Assembly (NCBI GenBank): GCA_965242745.1
Contig: CBDETG010000067.1
Span: 1 to 25,606, forward strand
Direction: 5' to 3'
Source: JABAAI01 sp965242745
Lineage (GTDB): Bacteria; Spirochaetota; Leptospiria; Leptospirales; Leptonemataceae
Length of the DNA stretch: 25,606 nt
Each line of letters starts with the position of its first letter. The stretch's first letter is position 1. Shown here piece by piece: positions 6,403 through 13,466 of the stretch. The notes under the pieces were generated by a model. The model worked only from the letters and a program-made list of their open reading frames with translations. It made no database searches and had not been told where the DNA came from. The position numbers were made by a program, and so were the translations under genes.

Positions 6403-7827
6403 ATGAGCAAGCAAAATCACAAGCAAGGGCAAAAAGGTAAAGTTACGCAAGTGCTTGGCTCTGTTATAGATGTCAGCTTTGATGAGGGCCTGCCTGAGAT
6501 CTACACTGCCCTACGCATGGAAGTACCTGAAAAGGAAGGCAGCCGCAACGTCGTAGCTGAAGTGCAGCAACACATGGGAAACCATATAGCTCGCGCCGTT
6601 GCGCTTTCAGCTACGGATGGGCTTGTGCGCGGCCAAGAGGTGATCAATACGGGCGCTCCCATTAGTGTTCCTGTAGGGGAAGGGAATTTAGGAAGGATTT
6701 TTAACGTCTTAGGTGAAACAGCAGATGAAATGGGGCCTCTGCCGGAGGTCAAAGAGAGACGTAGCATACACCAGAAGCCCCCCGTTTTGGAAGAATTAGA
6801 CCCTGCTGTAGAGATTTTCGAGACCGGGATCAAGGTTATTGATCTCTTGGCTCCTTATACAAAAGGAGGGAAAACTGGACTTTTTGGAGGAGCAGGGGTA
6901 GGCAAGACAGTAGTGATCATGGAGCTTATCAATAATGTAGCTAAGGCGCATGGCGGTTATTCTGTTTTTGCCGGAGTGGGGGAAAGAACCCGAGAAGGAA
7001 CAGACCTCTGGATAGAAATGAAAGAGTCAAAAGTGATAGAAAAGGCCATCTTGGTCTATGGGCAAATGAATGAGCCGCCAGGCGCAAGGCTGCGCGTAGG
7101 TCTTTCTGCTCTTACGATGGTAGAGGCCCTTCGCGATACGACCGGCACAGACTGCCTTCTTTTTATAGATAATATTTTCCGTTTTTCGCAGGCTGGCTCT
7201 GAGCTTTCCGCCCTGCTTGGCCGCATGCCCTCTGCCGTAGGTTACCAGCCTACCTTAGCTACAGAAATGGGCGCCTTGCAGGAACGTATTACTTCGACGC
7301 GCCACGGTTCTATTACTTCCGTTCAGGCTATCTATGTGCCTGCTGATGATCTAAGTGATCCTGCCCCCGCCGCCGCCTTTGCGCACCTTGATGCCACGAC
7401 CGTCCTTTCCCGCGCCATTTCTGAAAAAGGCATCTACCCGGCTGTGGACCCCTTGGATTCCTCTTCCCGCTCATTGCAGGCCCATATCGTAGGAGAAAGG
7501 CACTACCAAATTGCCCAAGAGGTCCAGCGCATTCTGCAGCGCTATAAAGACTTGCAGGATATTATAGCTATTCTTGGCATGGATGAACTTTCACAGGATG
7601 ACAAAATCCTTGTGGGACGGGCGCGTAAAATCGAAAAATTCCTCTCGCAGCCCTTTCATGTAGCAGAGCAATTTACAGGGCGGGCAGGCAGTTATGTAAA
7701 GCTTGAGGATACGCTTGCTTCCTTTGAAGCCCTGTTGTCTGGGGAACATGATCACATACCAGAACAAGCCTTTTTTATGACTGGAACAATAGAGCAGGTT
7801 TTGGAAAACGCCAAGGCTTTGAAGTAG
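6403..7827 (+). CDS. atpD: F1 ATP synthase subunit beta
   Basis: This is the catalytic subunit of the F1 head, 474 residues, the normal family length. The P-loop GGAGVGKT is at 162-169. It is followed by GERTREG (the GER catalytic Glu region), the Walker B strand LLFIDNIFRF, the ATP-synthase alpha/beta signature-like PAVDPLDSSSR, and the DELS segment ILGMDELSQDD characteristic of beta subunits. Together with atpC it forms the rotating/catalytic part of the complex at the inner membrane. Unusually, the genes for gamma, alpha, delta and the Fo subunits are not upstream; the preceding kilobase holds only remnants of a small membrane protein. No Shine-Dalgarno is seen before the ATG at 6403, although the N-terminus matches the family from about residue 10. 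The identification is certain. Confidence 0.98.
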   Translation: MSKQNHKQGQKGKVTQVLGSVIDVSFDEGLPEIYTALRMEVPEKEGSRNVVAEVQQHMGNHIARAVALSATDGLVRGQEVINTGAPISVPVGEGNLGRIFNVLGETADEMGPLPEVKERRSIHQKPPVLEELDPAVEIFETGIKVIDLLAPYTKGGKTGLFGGAGVGKTVVIMELINNVAKAHGGYSVFAGVGERTREGTDLWIEMKESKVIEKAILVYGQMNEPPGARLRVGLSALTMVEALRDTTGTDCLLFIDNIFRFSQAGSELSALLGRMPSAVGYQPTLATEMGALQERITSTRHGSITSVQAIYVPADDLSDPAPAAAFAHLDATTVLSRAISEKGIYPAVDPLDSSSRSLQAHIVGERHYQIAQEVQRILQRYKDLQDIIAILGMDELSQDDKILVGRARKIEKFLSQPFHVAEQFTGRAGSYVKLEDTLASFEALLSGEHDHIPEQAFFMTGTIEQVLENAKALK

Positions 7828-7869
7828 GAGGCAGCTTAGAGAACCTTGGGATTCTAAGCACATTGGCAA

Positions 7870-8289
7870 ATGACAAAAAGTACGCAAGGCGAAGCTCCTC
7901 TGATTTCTCTGCAGCTGCTAACGCCTGCCAGACTTCTTTACAAAGCATCCCTATCCCACGTCCAAGTGCCTTTGCATGACGGCTTGGCAGGCTTTCTGCC
8001 TTCTCATGCGCCTCTGCTTGCGCTCCTAGGCTATGGTCTTTTAAGCTGCAAGACAGAATCTTGTACAAGAAAATTTGTCATTGAGGGCGGCTTTATGAAA
8101 TTTGCAGGCGGTCTTTTATCTATTATGGCTAAGCGCGCAGAAGCGCTGGAAGACCTAGACTATGAACAAGCGCAAAGAGCCTTTGAGAAAGCAAGGCATA
8201 GCCCTGCCAAAGGAGAAGAAGCGATCCTGCTCCGTCTTCAGTCTTTGGCTGCAGCCCGGGTGCGCCTTAAGCACGCTCCTAAACCCTAA
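7870..8289 (+). CDS. atpC: F1 ATP synthase subunit epsilon
   Basis: This is a 139-residue epsilon subunit of F1, the central-stalk protein that binds gamma and can inhibit ATP hydrolysis. The N-terminal beta-sandwich is recognisable from LQLLTPARLLYKASLSHVQV and the conserved DGLAGFLPSHAPLLALL. A C-terminal two-helix region follows (about 90-135, EALEDLDYEQAQRAFEKAR and a final Arg/Lys-rich helix). It starts 42 bases after the atpD stop and is surely co-transcribed with it. The end converges on the hydrolase gene, with a 49-base gap that shows no strong terminator hairpin. Confidence 0.94.
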   Translation: MTKSTQGEAPLISLQLLTPARLLYKASLSHVQVPLHDGLAGFLPSHAPLLALLGYGLLSCKTESCTRKFVIEGGFMKFAGGLLSIMAKRAEALEDLDYEQAQRAFEKARHSPAKGEEAILLRLQSLAAARVRLKHAPKP

Positions 8290-8338
8290 AAGGGGCCTCA
8301 AGTTTGCAAATACAGCGCCTCATATCTAAAAACAAGCG

Positions 8339-9511
8339 TTACTTTGTCCTCTGCATCCCATGCTTTTCTAACCAGTTTAGGACAATAGGATATACTTCTG
8401 CGCGCGCTCTTTTGCCCAGTACCAGCCCATTGTGACAATAATCAGCAGAAAAGCCCTTCGCCCGGCTTAGTAAGACAAACTCTTTTTCTTTGCTTTGGAT
8501 GCTTTCCCACGCAAAGCGTACACTTTCTGGCTTTGCAATTGTATCGCCTGCGCCGGCTATAAACAAGGAGGGAAGCCGCATGTTTTTGAGAGAGGCGCGG
8601 TAGTCAACAGAGGCGTCTTTGCTCCATTCTCTGCCCGAGCTAAGTGCCTGCGCAAGCTGTTCTAGCAGCCCCTCACTGATATTTTCTACCGCATTGTTCA
8701 TGAGGTATCTTATTGTCTTGCCTCTAAGCAGCTCTGTGTTGTAAAATATAGGGTCTATAGGGCTGTAAGGGCGGCCAATAAAAGGAGAAAATAGCTGCGC
8801 TGCCAATTGGACATCCACAAAACGCAGCATCTTTCTAAAGCGCGCCACATGACTCAAAAAATGCCCTGTCAAATGGTCCAGGCGGCCTGGTCCAGCCAGG
8901 GATACAAAGCAGGCAATATCTTCAGATCCTGGAAGCTGCCTGCCTAAAAATCCCTGGGCAAGCAATGCGCCTAGACTATAGCCTATCCAGCTGACTTTAG
9001 ATGCGCCTGTCACTTCCTTTGCTTTTTGGATAAAGGCGGGAAGATCTTGTTCTACTAAGGTATCAAAGTTATAGTCTTGCGGTCTTTCTTGAGAACTGTA
9101 AAAAGAAGCGCCCGCCCCTCTGAGGCTTATTGCAAATACCTTGTAACCCGCTTCTTTGAGAAAATAAGGCAGGCTGTGTTCATAGTCTAAATCTACGTTA
9201 TACTTATTCATAGCTATTCCATGCGCAACAATGACAGGATAGCTCTCGTGCCTCTGTCTATAAGAATAGGGTATATGCAAATGCATCGCTAGCTTCCAGG
9301 CGTCCTGCGTCTGGGCAAAAAGGCGCAGGTCCGCTATATCCCGCAAAGAGTACAATTTGTTCCAAAGATGCAGCAAGAGTGGAGAAAATATCATGTAGAC
9401 AAAAAGCAGACACAGCAAAAGCAGCGCAAAGCCCCCCGCAAACAAAGCTAGTGTGAGAAGGAGAACAAAAGAGCTAAGAATAGAAAAGGGAGACTTGGAC
9501 GCGCTTTTCAT
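8339..9511 (-). CDS. Membrane-anchored alpha/beta hydrolase
   Basis: This 390-residue protein has one or two hydrophobic N-terminal helices (about 8-50) followed by an alpha/beta-hydrolase fold. The oxyanion-loop segment is VIVAHGIAMN (93-102). The nucleophile elbow is GYSLG with Ser179, the acid is Asp323 in GAGDTIAKP, and the base is His360 in DYCHNGLVLG. The catalytic triad is therefore complete. The HG oxyanion turn and the HNGL histidine context resemble the acid-lipase/esterase-like branch that acts on acyl esters; the substrate cannot be told from sequence. The hydrophobic N-terminus suggests attachment to the inner membrane. It is a single-gene unit, convergent with atpDC and divergent from the large lipoprotein gene. 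Confidence 0.85.
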   Translation of the reverse strand: MKSASKSPFSILSSFVLLLTLALFAGGFALLLLCLLFVYMIFSPLLLHLWNKLYSLRDIADLRLFAQTQDAWKLAMHLHIPYSYRQRHESYPVIVAHGIAMNKYNVDLDYEHSLPYFLKEAGYKVFAISLRGAGASFYSSQERPQDYNFDTLVEQDLPAFIQKAKEVTGASKVSWIGYSLGALLAQGFLGRQLPGSEDIACFVSLAGPGRLDHLTGHFLSHVARFRKMLRFVDVQLAAQLFSPFIGRPYSPIDPIFYNTELLRGKTIRYLMNNAVENISEGLLEQLAQALSSGREWSKDASVDYRASLKNMRLPSLFIAGAGDTIAKPESVRFAWESIQSKEKEFVLLSRAKGFSADYCHNGLVLGKRARAEVYPIVLNWLEKHGMQRTK

Positions 9512-9786
9512 GCTGAAGCTGCCTTCACGACAGGCGAAGTGCTGAGGGCGCCTTTATGGTGCCCGGAGTGCAGTGTGTATCGAACGTTTTGTCAGATTAC
9601 ATCGAGCATTCTGTATCACATTTGCTATTCTTTTACAACACGTCTACATTATTTTTTGCCCAGCAAAAAACGTATAAAAATTGCTTGCCGCCGCGCATGC
9701 TTATTTTACTATTGTGTTTTTGCAGGCGCTGGCATAAGGGTCTCAGGCAAGTATTTTTGTTGCGTAGAAAACGTGTAAAAAAATAG
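9512..9786. other. Divergent intergenic region upstream of the large lipoprotein
   Basis: This AT-rich gap separates the divergently transcribed hydrolase and large lipoprotein genes. A small hairpin lies at 9546-9564 (GGGCGCC-TTTAT-GGTGCCC, seven pairs including one G-T), close to the hydrolase start. Short overlapping ORFs at 9539-9786 have no protein-like composition and no ribosome site. No RNA gene was seen. Confidence 0.45.
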
Positions 9787-9815
9787 TTGACATCACGCTG
9801 GCATTTGTATATATT
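9787..9815 (+). promoter_or_regulatory. Near-consensus sigma-70 promoter
   Basis: A perfect -35 box TTGACA (9787-9792) is separated by exactly 17 bases from the -10 box TATATT (9810-9815), one base off TATAAT. The expected transcription start is near 9822. It is by far the best promoter seen in the window and reads into the large lipoprotein gene, implying strong constitutive expression unless the adjacent hairpin or a repressor intervenes. Confidence 0.85.
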
Positions 9816-9819
9816 GTAC

Positions 9820-9851
9820 TATAGGTCATGCTTGTTTCAACATGGCCTATA
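9820..9851 (+). promoter_or_regulatory. 5'-terminal mRNA hairpin / dyad at the transcription start
   Basis: TATAGGTCATG (9820-9830) pairs with CATGGCCTATA (9841-9851), eleven pairs with one G-T, around a 10-base loop. It begins at the predicted transcription start, so the mRNA would carry a 5'-terminal stem-loop, an arrangement known to protect transcripts from decay in other genes such as ompA. As DNA it could also be an operator dyad. The choice between these roles is inference. Confidence 0.65.
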
Positions 9852-9868
9852 AAAAATTACGTTTTTGA

Positions 9869-9874
9869 AGGAGG
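9869..9874 (+). promoter_or_regulatory. Strong Shine-Dalgarno deciding the lipoprotein start
   Basis: AGGAGG, within AAGGAGGT, lies five bases before the ATG at 9880. This fixes the start there rather than at the TTG at 9865, which lies upstream of the site. Nearly all other genes here lack such a site. Confidence 0.9.
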
Positions 9875-9879
9875 TAGTT

Positions 9880-12800
9880 ATGACAAAGTCATGTACCACA
9901 CAAAGCTCCGCGTTAGCTCAAAAAACGCAAAGCTTGAGAAAAAAGGCCTTTAGCCTTCGCTTAGACACATTTCGCACACCCAGCTTTAGCTCACGCAGCT
10001 TTGGCTTAGCTAACTTTAGCCCTCGCTTTATGACGCTTGGCCTGCTCAGCCTTAGCCTTGCCTTTCTTGGCAACTGCGGCGGCTGCGGGAGCAGCAACGG
10101 GAACGGAGGCAGCAGCTCTGCTGGGCCCACTTGCGCCGAAAACCAGATTCTAAAAGACGGTAGCTGCGAAGCCTGCTCTGATCCGCAGTATCCCAACTCA
10201 GATCGCACGGCCTGCGTGAGCAACTGCCCAGACGGCGAATACAAGCCTACGGCAAAGCCCACCTGCGAGGCGCAAGTCACGTGCACGGGCAGGCAGATAC
10301 ACAACCCGCAGAACAACAGCTGCTTTGAGCTAAATTGTGAGACAAACGAGATCGCAGATACGACCGCAAGCCCGCCCGCCTGCATTAGCGAAAGCGACTG
10401 CCGCACGGCCGAAGGCAAGCTGGTAGGCGTGGATGGGCGCTCCTGTATCACCGAGTCCGTCTGCACCTCTGTGCCAAGCCAGCTCATAAACGAAAGAGGC
10501 GAATGCGAGGCCTGCAGCGGGGATAATCCCGTGCGCAATGCGGACAAAAACACCTGCATCAGCGCAGACGAATGCCAAACTGGCAGCGCAGGCGCCTATA
10601 GCCTGCTGGGCGAGGCCAACTGTATTACGGACATGGCTTGCCAGGACATGCCCGGCCACGTTGCCACTGTAGAGGGAAGCTGCGAGCAATGCACGGGCGA
10701 GGATTCCATCCGTAATATGGAAAAAACCGCGTGCCTCAGCATAGGTGACTGCCAGAGCCTCAGCGAAAACGCCTTTAGCGTGCTGGAAGACGCCGAATGT
10801 ATTACAGATGCGGCCTGCATCGCTGAAGACGGCCGCGTCGCCACCACAGACGGAGTCTGCCAGGCCTGCACGGGCACGGATAACGTGCGCAGCGTGGACA
10901 AAACGCAGTGCATTGCAGCCTCCGCCTGCCAGGTCGACAACAGCCTTAGCCTGCTGGACGGCGCCGACTGCGTCACGGATGCGGCCTGCATCGCCATGGA
11001 GGGCCATGTTGTCGCCAGCGGCGGCGAATGCGTAGAATGCGAGGGTGACACGCCCGTGCCCAACGCTGTCAAAACCGCCTGCGATGCAGACAGCGACAGC
11101 GATGGTGTGGGTGATGGCGCTGACGCCTGCCCTACGGGCGAGACAGGCGCCGCAACGGCTTCTGACACAAGCGCCGGCACGGCTGACCCCGATGGCGATG
11201 GCTGCAAGAACAGCGAGGACGCAGACGACGATAACGACGGCATAGCTGACGGTGATGACGCCTTCCAGCACGATGCCTGCGCCAGTAGAGACAGCGACAG
11301 TGACGGCCTCCCTGATGCCCTGCTGGCTGACTGCGCCACGACTTTAAGCGCTGACGCCTGCCCAGAGGGCGCGACGGGGGTTGCCACGGGAGCCGACAAT
11401 GCCCCCACGGCCGATCCCGATGGCGACGGCTGCAAGAACAGCGAGGATGCCTTTGACGATGAGGCCTGCGCCAGCGCAGACAGCGACGGCGATGGCGTGC
11501 CTGATGCGCTGCTGGCGGACTGTACTAGCGATCTACTGGCGGATGTGGACGATGATAACGACGGGCTGATAGAGATTCACTCTCTGGAGATGCTGGATTC
11601 CATGCGCCACAATCTGGCGGGGACGAGCTACAAAACGAGCGCCACAGCGGCGCCGCTGATTGCTGGGGCGCCCGAAAGCGCCACTGCCGATTGCAAAACC
11701 GCCGTCGACTATCACGTTGTGGATGCAACGGGCGCAGCCAGCCTAGCCGGCAGCGACCCCCTGCCCGCAGGCTCTACGGCCGTGAGCGTGTACCTTTGCG
11801 GCTACGAGCTGGCGCGCAGCCTGGATTTTCGCCGCGACGAAAGCTACGCCGATGCTAGCAACAAAAAGGCCTGGCTGCCCAACAGCATGGCAGACGCCAG
11901 CGGCGACATACTAAGCGAGCCCAGCGAGGGGCAGAATCCGGGCTGGGCGCCCGTGGGAGATAATTCTACTGACAGCGATAGCACGCGCTTTACTGGCATC
12001 TTCGAAGGCAATGGCCATACATTGCGCCATCTCTACGTGAACCTGCGCCTGGACAGAAGCGGCGCTTCTTATGCTGGCCTTTTTGGATATACTAGATCTA
12101 ACATTTTACGCAATATCGGCCTCCTTGCCCCCTATGTTGCCCTTAGCAACGCAGACGAGGCTGCGGGTACTGTCTCCGCTGGCGCCCTTGCAAGTCTTGC
12201 TCATGGAAATATCATAGCCAGCTATGCTGTAGGGGCTAAGGTGCGGGCCAGCAGCAAGAGCGCTTCGAGCAATGTCTCCGCTGGCGGTCTTGCAGGATTT
12301 GTTGTGGGTAACATAATATACAGCTACGCCATAGCTGAGGTGGTGGCCAGCAGCGCTTCGGGCGATGTCTTCGCTGGCGGTCTCCTAGGCGTTTTTGGGT
12401 ATTTTGGTAATCCTTATATAACTACTATAGCCAGCTATGCGGCGGGGACGGTCACAGCCAGCAGTGTTTCGGGCAATGCCAATGCTGGAGGCCTCACAGG
12501 CCGTCATGGCAATCTAGATTTTACCGGAATTATCATCGACTGTTATTCCAGCGCAGCGGTCACGGCGCGGGCGGGTTCCATGGCACAGCGGCGCATCGGC
12601 GGCCTGCTCGGTTTTTGGGGAAGTACGAGTATTCACTACCCCAGTAGACTTTTCGGCGGGCGGCGGCTCTCGGGCCAGAGCTTGCAGGTCGGCACGGTAG
12701 GCGGCGCCCTTGAGCCTGCAACTTCCACCAATGCCACGCTGGATACTCGCGGCACGGCCACTTCGCTTAAGGACCTGCAGCTGCTAGACCTGGGGCCTGC

Positions 12801-13068
12801 CTTCCGCATCCGCAACGATAACGACGGCGACGACAGCGACGGCGACCAGCACCAGGCCCTCTACCGCTGGCAGCAGGCCGGCGCAGACGGCACGCTGGTA
12901 AATATCACCGATGGCTCAGACGACGGCAGCACGGCCGGCGACGCCGCCAGCGAATACGCCGTGGACGAACTCTTCTGCAACGGCCAGGCCGCCTCCGCCT
13001 TCGGCGCAGACTGCACCGGCGACGGCAACACAGACTCCGCCGATGCTATCCTGCTGGAGGGGCAATAA
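9880..13068 (+). CDS. Large surface lipoprotein: Cys-rich repeats, TSP type-3 repeats, GLUG repeats
   Basis: This 1062-residue predicted surface protein has an unusually long, Ser/Arg-rich N-terminus (about 1-50), then a hydrophobic stretch and the lipobox LGNC, making Cys66 the likely lipidated residue. After a Gly/Ser/Asn linker come about five cysteine-rich repeats of roughly 60 residues, with the pattern CxxCxGxxxxRxxxKxxC...C...C. Next is an acidic block of DxDxDG thrombospondin-type-3-like calcium motifs in which DPDGDGCKNSEDA occurs twice. It leads into DVDDDNDGLIEIHSLEML and a beta-rich region with several GLUG-type repeats such as AGGLAGFVVGNIIYSYA. A final dockerin-like DCTGDGNTDSADAIL closes the protein. 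These domains suggest calcium-stabilised adhesion or extracellular binding; no catalytic site is visible. Composition is much richer in GC than the flanks, and the gene has its own strong promoter and ribosome site, which suggests horizontal transfer or domain-level import. Function is unassigned. Confidence 0.88.
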   Translation: MTKSCTTQSSALAQKTQSLRKKAFSLRLDTFRTPSFSSRSFGLANFSPRFMTLGLLSLSLAFLGNCGGCGSSNGNGGSSSAGPTCAENQILKDGSCEACSDPQYPNSDRTACVSNCPDGEYKPTAKPTCEAQVTCTGRQIHNPQNNSCFELNCETNEIADTTASPPACISESDCRTAEGKLVGVDGRSCITESVCTSVPSQLINERGECEACSGDNPVRNADKNTCISADECQTGSAGAYSLLGEANCITDMACQDMPGHVATVEGSCEQCTGEDSIRNMEKTACLSIGDCQSLSENAFSVLEDAECITDAACIAEDGRVATTDGVCQACTGTDNVRSVDKTQCIAASACQVDNSLSLLDGADCVTDAACIAMEGHVVASGGECVECEGDTPVPNAVKTACDADSDSDGVGDGADACPTGETGAATASDTSAGTADPDGDGCKNSEDADDDNDGIADGDDAFQHDACASRDSDSDGLPDALLADCATTLSADACPEGATGVATGADNAPTADPDGDGCKNSEDAFDDEACASADSDGDGVPDALLADCTSDLLADVDDDNDGLIEIHSLEMLDSMRHNLAGTSYKTSATAAPLIAGAPESATADCKTAVDYHVVDATGAASLAGSDPLPAGSTAVSVYLCGYELARSLDFRRDESYADASNKKAWLPNSMADASGDILSEPSEGQNPGWAPVGDNSTDSDSTRFTGIFEGNGHTLRHLYVNLRLDRSGASYAGLFGYTRSNILRNIGLLAPYVALSNADEAAGTVSAGALASLAHGNIIASYAVGAKVRASSKSASSNVSAGGLAGFVVGNIIYSYAIAEVVASSASGDVFAGGLLGVFGYFGNPYITTIASYAAGTVTASSVSGNANAGGLTGRHGNLDFTGIIIDCYSSAAVTARAGSMAQRRIGGLLGFWGSTSIHYPSRLFGGRRLSGQSLQVGTVGGALEPATSTNATLDTRGTATSLKDLQLLDLGPAFRIRNDNDGDDSDGDQHQALYRWQQAGADGTLVNITDGSDDGSTAGDAASEYAVDELFCNGQAASAFGADCTGDGNTDSADAILLEGQ
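11182..11463 (+). repeat. Duplicated TSP3 calcium-motif block inside the lipoprotein
   Basis: Near-identical DNA encoding ADPDGDGCKNSEDA occurs at about 11182-11224 and again at about 11410-11452. Both are embedded in a run of DSDxDG motifs, and the copies are followed by related DxxACAS(R/A)DSD(S/G)DG(L/V)PDALLADC segments. This points to internal tandem expansion of a roughly 75-residue calcium-binding module. Confidence 0.75.
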
Positions 13069-13071
13069 GGG

Positions 13072-13104
13072 TGTCAAGGGGGGCTAATAGCGCCCCCCTT
13101 GACA
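13072..13104 (+). terminator. Perfect 13-bp hairpin after the lipoprotein gene
   Basis: TGTCAAGGGGGGC (13072-13084) pairs perfectly with GCCCCCCTTGACA (13092-13104) around a 7-base loop, starting three bases after the stop codon. It is very stable, but no T-run follows (AATCCCC), so it may act as a 3' mRNA stabiliser or attenuated terminator rather than a classic intrinsic terminator. Confidence 0.7.
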
Positions 13105-13114
13105 ATCCCCGCCA

Positions 13115-13210
13115 CCCGACGCGGCACGGACATCCATGTCCGTGAGCGTCGGGAATTTGTGCGACCTCCATGTCGCAACGTTGTATATGTGGCGTACGGT
13201 TGCATACAAC
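13115..13210. repeat. Cluster of inverted repeats sharing a CATCCATG-type core
   Basis: Three hairpins follow one another. The first is CCCGACGC-GG-CACGGACAT-CC-ATGTCCGTG-A-GCGTCGGG (13115-13153), 17 pairs with a small internal asymmetry. The second is TGCGAC-CTCCAT-GTCGCA (13160-13177). The third is GTTGTAT ... ATACAAC (13180-13186 with 13204-13210). The first two share a core of the form GAC-xTCCAT-GTC, also seen in the distal structure at 13402-13413. No ORF here is credible. Confidence 0.8.
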
Positions 13211-13317
13211 TGGGGCGGGGGTGGAAGTAGGTGGAGTTTGTGGCCCGCGGCGGGAGTTTCTGCTGACTGGGGGCGGGGTTGTAGTATGCGGAGTCTGGGC
13301 GTTGGGCGCAGGGGCTC
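13211..13317 (+). other. G-rich tract with quadruplex potential
   Basis: The plus strand carries many G-runs, for example GGGGCGGGGGTGG at 13212-13224 and GGGGGCGGGG at 13269-13278, with several GG and GGG runs between and after them. It could form G-quadruplexes or R-loops when transcribed. No gene or recognised motif was found in it. Confidence 0.5.
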
Positions 13318-13334
13318 AGCATGCTGTACATACC

Positions 13335-13466
13335 AGAACAATCCAGTGCAAGGCATAGGCATTGCGTCACGAGCACAGGATGTGCGAGAGTCTGGCGCTA
13401 AGACATGGATGTCGCCGCGCCAGACCAATGCCTATGCCTTGCCGATAGGCTTCTTGCTATTGTTCT
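13335..13466. repeat. Nested palindrome able to fold as a three-way junction
   Basis: There are three concentric stems. An outer 8-bp stem pairs AGAACAAT (13335-13342) with ATTGTTCT (13459-13466). A perfect 17-bp stem pairs 13348-13364 with 13426-13442 (GCAAGGCATAGGCATTG). An inner 9-bp stem pairs GTCTGGCGC (13390-13398) with GCGCCAGAC (13417-13425) and encloses GACAT-GG-ATGTC (13402-13413). Between the 17-bp and 9-bp left arms lies another hairpin, GCACA-GGA-TGTGC (13373-13385). The outer right arm overlaps the ileS stop codon by two bases. It could serve as a bidirectional terminator, a structured RNA, or a recombination or repeat element. Confidence 0.8.

Noticed and set aside
8358..8372. 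15-base match with 25378-25392 (CCATGCTTTTCTAAC)
   Set aside because: Both encode LEKHG-like peptides in unrelated proteins; too short to call a repeat.
9539..9786. Two overlapping ORFs of 76-79 codons
   Set aside because: They lie in AT-rich divergent promoter DNA, have no ribosome site and no recognisable domain.
10480..11060. CRISPR-like or DNA-level repeat array
   Set aside because: The periodicity is of protein-coding Cys-rich repeats with diverged DNA, not identical short repeats with unique spacers.
9918..11435. Long antisense ORFs (up to 313 codons) on the minus strand inside the lipoprotein gene
   Set aside because: They arise from the GC-rich, repetitive codon pattern of the plus-strand gene, have low-complexity Ala/Ser/Val composition and no ribosome sites.
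13335..13466. Integron attC site
   Set aside because: The inverted arms are attC-like in size, but no RYYYAAC/GTTRRRY core pair was found at the expected ends and no integrase or cassette array is present.
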